From: Ruminococcus sp.
GTDB lineage: Bacteria > Bacillota > Clostridia > Oscillospirales > Ruminococcaceae
Assembly (NCBI RefSeq): GCF_016287535.1
Contig: NZ_JAEFAJ010000016.1
Location: 1-58,851 of the forward strand
Length of the DNA: 58,851 bases
Direction of reading: 5' to 3'
The position numbers and the translations under genes were made by a program. Under the pieces are notes generated by a model. That model was not told the origin of the DNA, made no database searches, and was given only the letters and a program-made list of their open reading frames with translations. Positions 16,771 through 25,532 of this stretch are shown here, in pieces. The number at the start of each line of letters is the position of its first letter. Positions within the stretch are counted from its first letter, which is position 1.

Positions 16771-17693
16771 AAATAATTTTTATGGGAACACCCGAATTTG
16801 CAGTACCCTGCCTGCGTACTCTTGCAGAGAGCGGACATGAGGTGGCAGCGGTGTTCACACAGCCCGACAAGCCAAAGGGCAGAGGGTATAAGCTTATACC
16901 GACTCCCGTAAAGGCTGCGGCGCTTGAATACGGCATACCTGTATATCAGCCACTGTCTCTCAGAAAGGGCGAGGACGCCGGTGAGGCTATGAGGATACTC
17001 CGTGAGGCTGCTCCGGAGCTGATAGTCGTAACGGCTTACGGACAGATACTCCCCAAGGAGATACTGGAGCTGCCAAAATACGGCTGTATAAATATCCACG
17101 CTTCGCTCCTGCCAAAGTACAGGGGAGCTGCTCCCATAAACTGGGTGCTCCTGAACGGCGAAAAGGAGACGGGAGTGACCTCGATGCAGATGAGCGAGGG
17201 TCTCGACACAGGCGATATGCTCATAAAGAAAAGAACGGATATCGGTGATAACGAGACCTTTGAGGAGCTCTATGCAAGGCTTTCCGCTATGGGCGGAGAG
17301 GTGCTTGCGGAGACCATAGACGCACTGGAAAAGGGCACACTCAGTCCCGAAAAGCAGGACGACAGCCTGAGCTGCTATTCTCCCATGATAAAAAAGGAGA
17401 TGAGCGCTCTCGATTTCAGTAAAACAGCCGCTGAGGTACACAATACCATACGCGGAGTAACAGGCTTTGCAATGCTGGAGGGCAAGCGTCTTAAGGTATT
17501 CAGGTCTGAGATAGCTGAGGGAACATACAACGCCGAAAACGGCGCTGTTGTTGATACAAAGAGGTTCGCAGTCAAATGCGGCGACGGCCGGGCGGTGATA
17601 TTCCGCGAGGTACAGCCTGAGGGCAAAAAACGAATGAACACAGAGGACTTCCTCAGGGGCAAAAAGCTCACAGAGGGAGAGGTACTCGCATAA
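16767..17693 (+). CDS. fmt: Methionyl-tRNA formyltransferase
   Basis: 308 residues. Formylates initiator Met-tRNA using 10-formyl-tetrahydrofolate. The start MKIIFMGTPEFAVPCL, the catalytic region NIHASLLPKYRGAAPINW and the SMQMSEGLDTGDML stretch are diagnostic; a C-terminal OB-like domain completes the normal length. Translation is coupled to def by a four-base overlap. Confidence 0.96.
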   Translation: MKIIFMGTPEFAVPCLRTLAESGHEVAAVFTQPDKPKGRGYKLIPTPVKAAALEYGIPVYQPLSLRKGEDAGEAMRILREAAPELIVVTAYGQILPKEILELPKYGCINIHASLLPKYRGAAPINWVLLNGEKETGVTSMQMSEGLDTGDMLIKKRTDIGDNETFEELYARLSAMGGEVLAETIDALEKGTLSPEKQDDSLSCYSPMIKKEMSALDFSKTAAEVHNTIRGVTGFAMLEGKRLKVFRSEIAEGTYNAENGAVVDTKRFAVKCGDGRAVIFREVQPEGKKRMNTEDFLRGKKLTEGEVLA

Positions 17694-17706
17694 GGAGGAA
17701 AAATAT

Positions 17707-18387
17707 ATGCAGATCATACTTTTATTAATAATGATTCTTCTGCCGATTATCGCGCAGATAAATGTAACATCTACCTTCAAGAAATACAGCAGGGTAGGCA
17801 ATTCAAGAGGGCTTACAGCGGATCAGGTGGCAAGGATGATACTTGATTCAAACGGACTTCATCATATACAGATAGAGCATATCTCTGGAAATCTCAGCGA
17901 TCACTTTGATCCCAAGGCAAATGTGGTAAGGCTTTCAGATTCAGTCTATGGACAGACTTCCGTTGCTGCTATCGGAGTTGCTGCACACGAGTGCGGTCAC
18001 GCCTGTCAGCACGCTGAGAATTACGCGCCTATAGTACTCAGGAGCAAGCTTGTTCCGGTAACTAATCTTTGCTCACGTCTGTGGTACTTTGTTCTTCTCA
18101 TAGGTATTTTTGTAAGCAGTATAGCTGCACAAGCCGGAACACCGTTTTTGTATGCTTCCATAATAATGTTCGCAGCAGTTGTCGTTTTCCAGATAGTTAC
18201 ACTTCCCTGCGAATTTGACGCAAGCGGCAGAGCAATAAAGACACTTGAGCGCGACGGCATACTTGAAATGGGAGAGATACCTCATGCACAGAAGGTCCTC
18301 AAGGCAGCAGCTCTCACCTATGTTGCAAGTCTTGTTACATCTATAATCCAGCTTCTCAGACTCCTTGCGTCTGCAAGAAGAAGATAA
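17707..18387 (+). CDS. Membrane zinc metallopeptidase of the YugP family
   Basis: 226 residues. It has an N-terminal membrane helix (IILLLIMILLPIIAQI), the zinc-binding motif HECGHACQHAENY at residues 94-98 onward, and three further hydrophobic helices toward the C terminus. This is the family long called ZnMP/YugP; the natural substrate is not established. Often found between fmt and rsmB in Firmicutes, as here. The ATG follows AAGGAGG, and the stop TAA shares its last base with the rsmB ATG. Confidence 0.88.
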   Translation: MQIILLLIMILLPIIAQINVTSTFKKYSRVGNSRGLTADQVARMILDSNGLHHIQIEHISGNLSDHFDPKANVVRLSDSVYGQTSVAAIGVAAHECGHACQHAENYAPIVLRSKLVPVTNLCSRLWYFVLLIGIFVSSIAAQAGTPFLYASIIMFAAVVVFQIVTLPCEFDASGRAIKTLERDGILEMGEIPHAQKVLKAAALTYVASLVTSIIQLLRLLASARRR

Positions 18388-19682
18388 TGACTGACCCACG
18401 GTATCTTGCTGTAAAGCTCCTTGACAAGACCTTCGGGAGCGGCAGCTATTCCAATTTGCAGCTTGACAGCGGTCTGAAGACCTCAGACCTTGACGAAAGG
18501 GGCAGGAAGCTGTGCTCGGCTGTATACTACGGCGTTATCGAGCGCAGGATCACCCTTGACCATATAATCAGCGGTCTCAGTTCCCGCCCCATAGACAGGC
18601 TGGATAGCATAGTCCTCAATATACTGCGCTGCGGCGTGTATCAGACAATGTACATGGACAGCGTTCCCGACAGTGCTGCGGTAAACGAGAGCGTTGCCCT
18701 TGCGAAGAAATTCCGCAAGACCAGTGCTTCGGGAATGGTGAACGCAGTCCTGCGCAGCTTTATCCGCGGCGGCAAGGAGCTTAAACTGCCGAATGACGGA
18801 ACAGAGGCGCTGTCGGTGAAGTATTCGGCACCGGCGGAGCTTGTAAAAAGTCTTACTGAGGATTACGGCAGGGAAGCCGCGGAGAGATTTCTTTCAGCTT
18901 CTCTTGAAAAATCTGTCACATATCTCCGGCTCAATACGATTAGATGTACAGAGGAGGAATTCCTTTCTGCTCTGGGCTGTATCGAGGCGGAAAGGATCAG
19001 CGAAAGCTGCTTTGCGGTGAGAAGCGGCGACGTCACCGCGACAGACGCCTTTAAGAAAGGCTTTTTCCATGTTCAGGGACTTGCCTCGCAGCTCTGCTGT
19101 CAGGCACTGGCTCCCACTGAGCAGGACAGAGTTCTTGATATATGCGCGGCTCCGGGAGGCAAGACCTTCACTATGGCGGAGCTGATGAAGGGCAGGGGCG
19201 AGATATACGCCTTCGACCTTCACGAAAAACGTGCGGAGCTCATACGTAAGGGCGCTGAGAGACTGGGACTCACAAATATAAGGGCAGCGGCAGGGGACGC
19301 AACAAGGTTCAATGCGGAGCTTCCCAAGTTTACTAAGATACTATGCGACGTCCCCTGTTCGGGACTGGGAGTCATCGGCAGCAAGCCGGAGATAAAGTAC
19401 AAGAGCTTTTCGGACTTTGCGGGGCTCCCGGATATACAATATAAAATAGTGAGCAATGCGCTCAGTTATCTCGAAGCCGGCGGTACTCTCGTCTATTCCA
19501 CCTGTACGGTGCGGAAAGCCGAGAACGAGGAGATCTGTGAAAGACTTCTCCGGGAGCACACCGGAATAGAAGCGGTGGAGCTGCCGGAAATGCTCGGCAG
19601 GAGCTTCGGCGCTATGGCAACTCTTATGCCGCCGGAATACGGCAGCGGCTTTTTCATTTCCAAATTCAGAAAAGTAAGGTGA
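18387..19682 (+). CDS. rsmB: 16S rRNA (cytosine-967 C5) methyltransferase
   Basis: 431 residues. The N-terminal NusB-like RNA-binding domain (about 1-140; RPIDRLDSIVLNILRCGVYQ) is followed by a SAM-dependent methyltransferase domain. Motif I is DICAAPGGKTFTMAEL, the catalytic region contains LCDVPCSGLGVIGSKPE, and the second catalytic Cys lies in LVYSTCTVRKAENEE. It overlaps the preceding peptidase gene by one base and ends four bases before rlmN. Confidence 0.95.
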   Translation: MTDPRYLAVKLLDKTFGSGSYSNLQLDSGLKTSDLDERGRKLCSAVYYGVIERRITLDHIISGLSSRPIDRLDSIVLNILRCGVYQTMYMDSVPDSAAVNESVALAKKFRKTSASGMVNAVLRSFIRGGKELKLPNDGTEALSVKYSAPAELVKSLTEDYGREAAERFLSASLEKSVTYLRLNTIRCTEEEFLSALGCIEAERISESCFAVRSGDVTATDAFKKGFFHVQGLASQLCCQALAPTEQDRVLDICAAPGGKTFTMAELMKGRGEIYAFDLHEKRAELIRKGAERLGLTNIRAAAGDATRFNAELPKFTKILCDVPCSGLGVIGSKPEIKYKSFSDFAGLPDIQYKIVSNALSYLEAGGTLVYSTCTVRKAENEEICERLLREHTGIEAVELPEMLGRSFGAMATLMPPEYGSGFFISKFRKVR

Positions 19683-19686
19683 TATA

Positions 19687-20745
19687 TTGGAAAAGACCGA
19701 TATCCTCAGTCTTGATCTTGCGGAACTGGAAGATATCCTCGCCGGTCTCGGCGAGAAGAAATTCCGTGCTAAACAGGTCTTTCAGTGGCTCCATGTGAAA
19801 AGAGTCCTTGATTTCGACAAAATGACTGATATATCTATCCAATTGCGCAGTACTCTGAAAGAAAAATTTTGTATAAATGGACTATTTGTGCAGAAAAAGC
19901 TTGAATCTGCCATAGATAATACGGTAAAATATCTTTATAGGCTTTCTGACGGCAATTTTGTGGAGACCGTCCTGATGGAATACAGCTACGGATACAGTAT
20001 CTGCGTTTCAACTCAGGTGGGCTGCAAAATGGGCTGTAATTTCTGTGCCTCTGCCATCGCAGGGTACGTAAGGAGCCTTGCTCCCTCGGAGATACTGCTT
20101 CAGATCTACGAGACGGAGCGCGATTCGGGTAAAAAGGTATCGGGAGTTGTGCTCATGGGCATCGGCGAACCTCTTGACAACTTTGACAATGTCATGAAGT
20201 TCCTCAGCCTTCTGTCCCACAAGGACGGAAACGATATGAGCCTTCGCCATGTATCCCTTTCCACCTGCGGCATAGTACCGCGTATCTATGAGCTGGCTGA
20301 TAAAAAGCTGCAGCTCACCCTCTCGGTATCGCTCCACTGTGCGGACAACGAGGGCAGGAGCGCTATTATGCCTGTAAACAGAAAATACGATCTCAGCAGT
20401 CTCATAGAGGCTTGCAGATACTATATTGATACTACGGGACGGCGTGTCACCTTTGAGTACGCCGTTATCGACGGTGTGAATTCGTCCGCGGCAGACGCCG
20501 ACAAGCTGGCTGGTCTGCTTCGCGGTATGAACTGCCATGTTAACCTTATCCCCGTTAATAAGGTCAGGGAACGGAATTATCACACAGCCCGCTCAGGAGT
20601 TGCCGAGTTCGCAAGGCAGCTGGGCAGGCGGGGGATAAACGCTACCGTGAGAAGAACTCTCGGCAGCGATATCGAAGCGGCGTGCGGTCAGCTCAGACGT
20701 GACGCCGACAAACAAAGCAAACAGAATGGGGGTGCGGATACTTGA
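19687..20745 (+). CDS. rlmN: 23S rRNA (adenine-2503 C2)/tRNA methyltransferase, radical SAM
   Basis: 352 residues. Methylates A2503 of 23S rRNA and A37 of some tRNAs. The radical SAM cluster motif is CKMGCNFCAS, followed by LMGIGEPLDNFDNV. FRAKQVFQWLH near the N terminus and TVRRTLGSDIEAACGQL near the C terminus (with the conserved methylated Cys) are family signatures. The start is a TTG at 19687 after AAGGTGAT. The stop overlaps the TTG start of the next gene (TTGA). Confidence 0.96.
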   Translation: MEKTDILSLDLAELEDILAGLGEKKFRAKQVFQWLHVKRVLDFDKMTDISIQLRSTLKEKFCINGLFVQKKLESAIDNTVKYLYRLSDGNFVETVLMEYSYGYSICVSTQVGCKMGCNFCASAIAGYVRSLAPSEILLQIYETERDSGKKVSGVVLMGIGEPLDNFDNVMKFLSLLSHKDGNDMSLRHVSLSTCGIVPRIYELADKKLQLTLSVSLHCADNEGRSAIMPVNRKYDLSSLIEACRYYIDTTGRRVTFEYAVIDGVNSSAADADKLAGLLRGMNCHVNLIPVNKVRERNYHTARSGVAEFARQLGRRGINATVRRTLGSDIEAACGQLRRDADKQSKQNGGADT

Positions 20746-21467
20746 GGTTTCGCTACGGCACGGATATCGGTCTTGCCCGGGAGGAAAACCAGGACGCGGT
20801 AAGATGTGAATATTTCGGTCATAATGTGCTTGCCGTCGTATGCGACGGTATGGGCGGCGAACGCGCAGGCAAGGAAGCGGGCGAGCTCGCTGTGGAGGAA
20901 TTCTTCCAGCGTTTCTCGGCTGACTATAAGGAAAGCCTGGGCGATGAGGATATCCGCAAGCTCCTTATCTCCTCGGTCTCGGCAGCAAATTCCGTGATAT
21001 ATACACGGGCGAGGTTCGATTTCAAGAACTTCGGCATGGGTACCACCTGTGTGGCTGCATTCGTCACCAATAAAACAGCCTTCATTGCCAATGTCGGCGA
21101 CAGCAGAGCCTATCTGATAACCGACACAGGCCTTTATAAGATCACTACCGATCATAATGTAGCCTCGGTGCTCTTTGAACAGGGCAAGATAACCGAGGAG
21201 GAAATGGAGGTACACCCTCAGAAGCATATGCTCGTAAGAGCGGTAGGTGTTGAAAAAACAGTGCTCACCGATACGTTTATGCTCGATTATGAGGACAAGA
21301 TCAGTCTGCTGCTGTGCTCGGACGGCCTTTCGGGCTATTGCAGCGACGATGAAATATACAGCGTCATACTCAATTCCGATTTTGATGACGTTGCAGACGA
21401 ACTTATAAAATTATCGCTCTCAAAGGGCGGCCGTGACAATGTTACCGTTGCGGTGATTTCTGACTAA
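20742..21467 (+). CDS. stp: PP2C-type protein serine/threonine phosphatase
   Basis: 241 residues. Removes phosphate from Ser/Thr of proteins phosphorylated by the adjacent kinase. Metal-binding motifs typical of bacterial PP2C are present: REENQDAVR, VVCDGMGGERAG, GMGTTCVAA, ANVGDSRAYL, LLCSDGLSGY and GGRDNVTVAV. The start is TTG, overlapping the rlmN stop. Paired with prkC 16 bases downstream, as in B. subtilis prpC-prkC. Confidence 0.95.
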   Translation: MRFRYGTDIGLAREENQDAVRCEYFGHNVLAVVCDGMGGERAGKEAGELAVEEFFQRFSADYKESLGDEDIRKLLISSVSAANSVIYTRARFDFKNFGMGTTCVAAFVTNKTAFIANVGDSRAYLITDTGLYKITTDHNVASVLFEQGKITEEEMEVHPQKHMLVRAVGVEKTVLTDTFMLDYEDKISLLLCSDGLSGYCSDDEIYSVILNSDFDDVADELIKLSLSKGGRDNVTVAVISD

Positions 21468-21483
21468 CGCAGGAGGAAAGGAA

Positions 21484-23844
21484 ATGGACAAGAATATTGG
21501 CAAGAAGCTCGACGGCAGATATGAAATAACAGAGCTTATCGGCGTCGGCGGCATGGCAGAGGTATACAAGGGAGTCGATGTCATCGACAACAAAACTGTC
21601 GCCATAAAGATACTGAAAAAGGAATTTGCAGAGAACGAAGAGTTCCTCCGCCGTTTCAGAAATGAGTCCAAGGCGATAGCAGTGCTCTCTCATCCTAATA
21701 TCGTAAAGATATACGACGTGGGCTTCTCTGAGAAGATACAGTATATCGTTATGGAATATATCGACGGTATTACGCTGAAGGAGTACATCGAGGAGGAGAA
21801 GGTCCTCACATGGAAGGATACTGTACACTTTGTTATACAGATACTCCGCGCTCTTCAGCACGCTCATGACAAGGGTATCGTTCACCGCGATATCAAGCCT
21901 CAGAACATTATGATGTTCACTGACGGCACTATAAAGGTCATGGACTTCGGCATTGCCAAGTTCGCGCGTGAGGAAGGAAAGACTGCTACCGATCAGGCCA
22001 TCGGAAGCGTTCACTATATCAGCCCCGAACAGGCAAGCGGAAATGTTACCGACGCCAAGAGCGATATCTACTCGGTAGGCGCTATGATGTACGAGATGCT
22101 TACGGGCAGGAAGCCCTTCGACAGCGATAACCCCGTTGCTATCGCAGTTATGCATATGCACGATATCCCTGAGCGTCCGAGAGCTATCAATCCCGATATC
22201 CCTGACGGTCTTGAGGAGATAGTTCTCAGAGCTATGGAAAAGGCTCCTGAGGACAGATATCAGACAACAGCCGAGATGATAAGCGATATCGAAGCTTTCA
22301 AGGCAGATCCCCACATCTCCTTCGGCTACTACGCTGAGGAGGACGAAGAGGCTGAGGATATGCTCAGCAGCAGCGCCGGAACCGATGTACAGTCTGAGAG
22401 CAGACAGGAAGTGGCAAGCGCTTATGCCGCAAAGGCAAAGGCTCCCGCTATTGCTGCCGCACTGGCAGGAAGCGCAGGAGGCGCCGGCGGAGCAGGCGGC
22501 TATTCTTCAGGCGGCGGTCCTGTTTCAAAGAGATATAACGACGCTTATACCGACAATTACAACAACTATGACGATGATGATGATGACGATGAGGAGGAAG
22601 AGCGTTCTTCACTTGTCATACCTGTCCTTACCGCTATAGTGGTGGTTGTAATAATCGTTGCGGTAATATTTATAGTATCGCTCCTTATTCCCTATATCAC
22701 AAACGGCTTCGGAAAGAACACCAACAAGATGCCGGAGCTCATCGGCAAGGATTACAATATAGCTTGTCAGGAATACGGCGAGTACCTTAATATCGAAGTC
22801 AGCAGAACTGAATACAATGAGGCTGACGAGGGTGTCATCATCGAGCAGAGCATTGATATAGACGCTCCTTTCAAGAAGCATGATGTGTGCAAGGTCGTTG
22901 TAAGTAAGGGTATGCAGACAGTTGAGGTGCCGAGACTTACTGAATTCAACGCTGATCTTGCAAAGATGCAGCTGAAGGAAAGAGGTCTTGAGGCTGAGAT
23001 CAAAAAGACCTCGGACGCTGTTGTAAAACCGAATTACGTTATCAAGACTTCTCCTGAAGAGGGAGAAGAGGTGCCCAAGGGCTCAAAGGTAATCCTCTAT
23101 GTAAGCATGGGACCGAATGCCGAGCCTATAAAGATGGAAGAATATGTCGGAATGTCTGCAAAGGACGCGGCAGTAAAGGCAGGCTTCCAGAACCTCAAGG
23201 TAAAGACCGAGACAGAGCCTTCTTATGAGAAGGAAGGTACAGTTGTACGTCAGGAGCCGGAGAAAGGTACTGTTATATCAGCAGGCGATGAGATCATACT
23301 CTATGTCAGCGACGGTACTATCCCCGACGGAAATGTTGACTTCTCTCTCAGCTTTCCGGCAGATGCAAAGGGTACTTTCAGCGTGGATATTATACTCAAG
23401 GACGAAAAGGGCAAGACAACCGTTGAGTCGATGGGTACTGTCCTCTGTCCCGAATGGCCGAACCTTTCAAGAAATATCAAGGGCTCAGGAAAGAACGTAA
23501 CAGGTGATGCTTACCTTACCAATAATGCCAACGGTACAAGAGCTCGTCTTGGTTCATATACCTTTGACTTTGCAAACGGCAGATATACCACAAATTCAGA
23601 GGACATCTCCGGAGCACTTGCTCAGGTAAACGGCTTTGCTCAGACAACAACAGAGACAACTGCAGCTCCTGTGGAAACAACTACGACACAGGCTTACGTT
23701 ACAGAGCCTTCTACAGAAGAAAGAGTTCCCGGACAGAACGGTGAATACAGAATACCTGATGTCTGGACACCTTATGAGCCCGGCACCAACGGTTCATGGG
23801 TGACAAAGGAGAACGGCTCTACTGTCTGGGAATGGTATAACTAA
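21484..23844 (+). CDS. prkC: Membrane Ser/Thr protein kinase with PASTA repeats
   Basis: 786 residues. An N-terminal Hanks-type kinase domain (about 10-275) has GVGGMAEVYKG, the catalytic loop VHRDIKPQN with Asp136, and MDFGIAKF. A low-complexity linker (Gly/Ala then a run of seven Asp) leads to one membrane helix (about 377-404). Three PASTA repeats follow outside the cell (about 414-620), which in this family bind muropeptides and sense cell-wall state. The C-terminal end is a further extracytoplasmic domain with a Thr-rich stretch (TTTETTAAPVETTTTQ), longer than in B. subtilis PrkC. AGGAGGAAAGG precedes the ATG. Confidence 0.95.
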   Translation: MDKNIGKKLDGRYEITELIGVGGMAEVYKGVDVIDNKTVAIKILKKEFAENEEFLRRFRNESKAIAVLSHPNIVKIYDVGFSEKIQYIVMEYIDGITLKEYIEEEKVLTWKDTVHFVIQILRALQHAHDKGIVHRDIKPQNIMMFTDGTIKVMDFGIAKFAREEGKTATDQAIGSVHYISPEQASGNVTDAKSDIYSVGAMMYEMLTGRKPFDSDNPVAIAVMHMHDIPERPRAINPDIPDGLEEIVLRAMEKAPEDRYQTTAEMISDIEAFKADPHISFGYYAEEDEEAEDMLSSSAGTDVQSESRQEVASAYAAKAKAPAIAAALAGSAGGAGGAGGYSSGGGPVSKRYNDAYTDNYNNYDDDDDDDEEEERSSLVIPVLTAIVVVVIIVAVIFIVSLLIPYITNGFGKNTNKMPELIGKDYNIACQEYGEYLNIEVSRTEYNEADEGVIIEQSIDIDAPFKKHDVCKVVVSKGMQTVEVPRLTEFNADLAKMQLKERGLEAEIKKTSDAVVKPNYVIKTSPEEGEEVPKGSKVILYVSMGPNAEPIKMEEYVGMSAKDAAVKAGFQNLKVKTETEPSYEKEGTVVRQEPEKGTVISAGDEIILYVSDGTIPDGNVDFSLSFPADAKGTFSVDIILKDEKGKTTVESMGTVLCPEWPNLSRNIKGSGKNVTGDAYLTNNANGTRARLGSYTFDFANGRYTTNSEDISGALAQVNGFAQTTTETTAAPVETTTTQAYVTEPSTEERVPGQNGEYRIPDVWTPYEPGTNGSWVTKENGSTVWEWYN

Positions 23845-23846
23845 TA

Positions 23847-24722
23847 ATGGCAGAGAATTTCTGCGGAATAATAGTAAAATGCTTAGGGGGACTCTACAGT
23901 GTAGAGTCCCCTGACGGTATATATGAGTGCAAAGCGAGGGGAGTTTTCCGCAACAGAGGGATAAGTCCCTGCGTCGGCGACAGAGTGACAGTGGAAAACG
24001 GAGTCATATCGGATATTGCCGAGCGAAAAAACTGTATCATAAGACCTCCTCTTGCAAACCTCGACCAGCTCATATTTATAGTTTCTACCTGTGAGCCTGC
24101 GCCGAATTATCTTATTCTTGACAAGTTCATAGCAATAGCGGAGTACAAGGGCATAACGCCTGTGGTGGTCATAACCAAGACAGACCTCGGCGACAGTCGT
24201 CCGATACATGAGATATACGGCAGGATAGGTATAGATGTGGCTGAGGTGAACTATGACGACGACGCCTCAGTTGAAGCTGTAAGACAGCTCCTGCGGGGAA
24301 AGATTAGCGCGTTTACGGGTAATTCCGGAGCAGGTAAATCCACCCTGCTGAACGCTGTGGACCCTGCACTGAATACCGCTACCGGCGAGATAAGCCGCAA
24401 ACTGGGCAGAGGAAGACATACTACCCGTCATGCCGAGCTCTTCAAGCTCAGCGGAGGCGGATATATAGCTGATACTCCGGGTTTTTCAACCTTTGATACC
24501 AACCGTTACGACATTATCCGCAAGGAGGAGCTGGCAGGCTGTTTCAGAGAGTTTGAGGGACTTGCAAAGGAGTGCCGCTTCAGAGACTGCGCTCACCTCT
24601 GTGAAAAGGGCTGTGCGGTAGTTGCGGCTGTGGAGCGCGGAGATATCTCCGTAAGCCGCCACGAAAGCTATAAGACCATGTACGAGGAAGCAAAACAGCT
24701 GAAGGAGTGGGAACTGAAATGA
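23847..24722 (+). CDS. rsgA: Ribosome small-subunit-dependent GTPase A
   Basis: 291 residues. A circularly permuted GTPase that acts late in 30S assembly. After an OB-fold come G4 (VVVITKTDLGD), then G1 (FTGNSGAGKSTLLN) and G3 (IADTPGFSTF), the permuted order of the family. The C-terminal zinc finger is CRFRDCAHLCEKGCAV. In many Firmicutes rpe lies between rsgA and thiN; here the rsgA stop overlaps the thiN start directly (ATGA). Confidence 0.95.
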   Translation: MAENFCGIIVKCLGGLYSVESPDGIYECKARGVFRNRGISPCVGDRVTVENGVISDIAERKNCIIRPPLANLDQLIFIVSTCEPAPNYLILDKFIAIAEYKGITPVVVITKTDLGDSRPIHEIYGRIGIDVAEVNYDDDASVEAVRQLLRGKISAFTGNSGAGKSTLLNAVDPALNTATGEISRKLGRGRHTTRHAELFKLSGGGYIADTPGFSTFDTNRYDIIRKEELAGCFREFEGLAKECRFRDCAHLCEKGCAVVAAVERGDISVSRHESYKTMYEEAKQLKEWELK

Positions 24723-25360
24723 AAAAATGCGCAATAATCGCAGGCGGCGATCTGCCTGACAGGGAACCTTATAATACTGAAGGCTACTGGGAAAGGTTCG
24801 CCTGTATAATATGTGCGGACAGCGGACTGTATAACGCGAGAAAGTTTGGTATAAAGCCTGATATCGTTGCAGGCGATTTCGATTCGTTTACTGAAGAGCT
24901 GCCTGAGGACGCGGAAATAATCGCAAGTATTCCCGAAAAGGACGACACGGATACTATGATGGCTGTTAAAAAGGCTATAGAGCTTGGATACAAGAATATA
25001 GAGCTGTACGGAGCTCTCGGCGGAAGCCGCTTTGAGCATTCCATCGCAAATATCCAGACCATGGTATATGCTTTGCAGCAGGGCTGCGACCTGAAAATAA
25101 TGGGCGAAAGCATTCTTATGGTGCAGAGCGTTGATGACGGCGAAGTGGTATACAAAAAGAAGGGCGAAATGTATATGTCGGTATTTGCTCTTTCTGAGTC
25201 TGTCGGTATCGACTATCTCCGCGGCGTGAAATATCCCCTTGAAAACTACCTCATGGTGCAGTCTTTCCCTATAGGAGTAAGCAACGAGATAGAGGGCGAA
25301 AAAGCGGAGCTTCGAATTAATCACGGCATAGCACTTATAATTCTCACTGATAAGAAGTAA
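24719..25360 (+). CDS. thiN: Thiamine pyrophosphokinase
   Basis: 213 residues. Converts thiamine to thiamine pyrophosphate, the cofactor of transketolase and PFOR, both encoded in this window. Signature segments are AIIAGGDLPD, CADSGLYNARKFGIKPDIVAGDFDS and DDTDTMMAVKKAIELGY. The start is the ATG at 24719, overlapping the rsgA stop, with AAGGAG upstream; an in-frame GTG at 24707 is less likely. Confidence 0.92.
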   Translation: MKKCAIIAGGDLPDREPYNTEGYWERFACIICADSGLYNARKFGIKPDIVAGDFDSFTEELPEDAEIIASIPEKDDTDTMMAVKKAIELGYKNIELYGALGGSRFEHSIANIQTMVYALQQGCDLKIMGESILMVQSVDDGEVVYKKKGEMYMSVFALSESVGIDYLRGVKYPLENYLMVQSFPIGVSNEIEGEKAELRINHGIALIILTDKK

Positions 25361-25369
25361 CAAAAAAGC

Positions 25370-25402
25370 CTTTGATGAATATAATGGAGTATATCATCAA
25401 AG
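25370..25402 (+). promoter_or_regulatory. Hairpin touching the spoVM ribosome binding site
   Basis: CTTTGATGA (25370-25378) pairs perfectly with TCATCAAAG (25394-25402). The 3' arm covers the first bases of the AAAGGAGGG ribosome binding site, so the stem could limit translation. It could also be the remnant of a thiN terminator, although no T-tract follows. Confidence 0.4.
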
Positions 25403-25415
25403 GAGGGATTACATA

Positions 25416-25499
25416 TTGAAGATAGTAGTCATAAAAAGTCCTAAGTTCATATCGGGGCTGCTCAGGGTAATATTCGGCATTAAAAAAGAAGAACAATAA
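25416..25499 (+). CDS. spoVM: SpoVM, 27-residue coat-anchoring peptide
   Basis: A 28-codon frame from TTG at 25416, seven bases after AAAGGAGGG. The peptide starts MKIVVIKSPKFISGLLR. Compared with B. subtilis SpoVM (26 residues, MKFYTIKLPKFLGGIVR...), it keeps Lys2, Ile6, Lys7, Pro9, Lys10, Phe11, Gly14, Arg17 and Gly21; Pro9 is functionally important there. SpoVM is an amphipathic helix that recognises the convex forespore membrane and anchors SpoIVA. The location right after thiN matches B. subtilis, where spoVM follows yloS (thiN). A terminator follows immediately. Its shortness makes it easy to miss, but sequence, site and synteny agree. Confidence 0.87.
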   Translation: MKIVVIKSPKFISGLLRVIFGIKKEEQ

Positions 25500-25501
25500 T
25501 C

Positions 25502-25529
25502 AAAGGGCTGACATTTATGTCAGCCCTTT
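25502..25529. terminator. Bidirectional terminator
   Basis: AAAGGGCTGACA (25502-25513) pairs with TGTCAGCCCTTT (25518-25529). It ends the yicC-spoVM cluster on the plus strand and the dockerin operon on the minus strand. Confidence 0.85.
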
Positions 25530-25532
25530 TGC

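Noticed and set aside
16713..17801. 362-codon minus-strand frame opposite fmt
   Set aside because: Antisense to fmt and to the peptidase start; no start signal or known domain.
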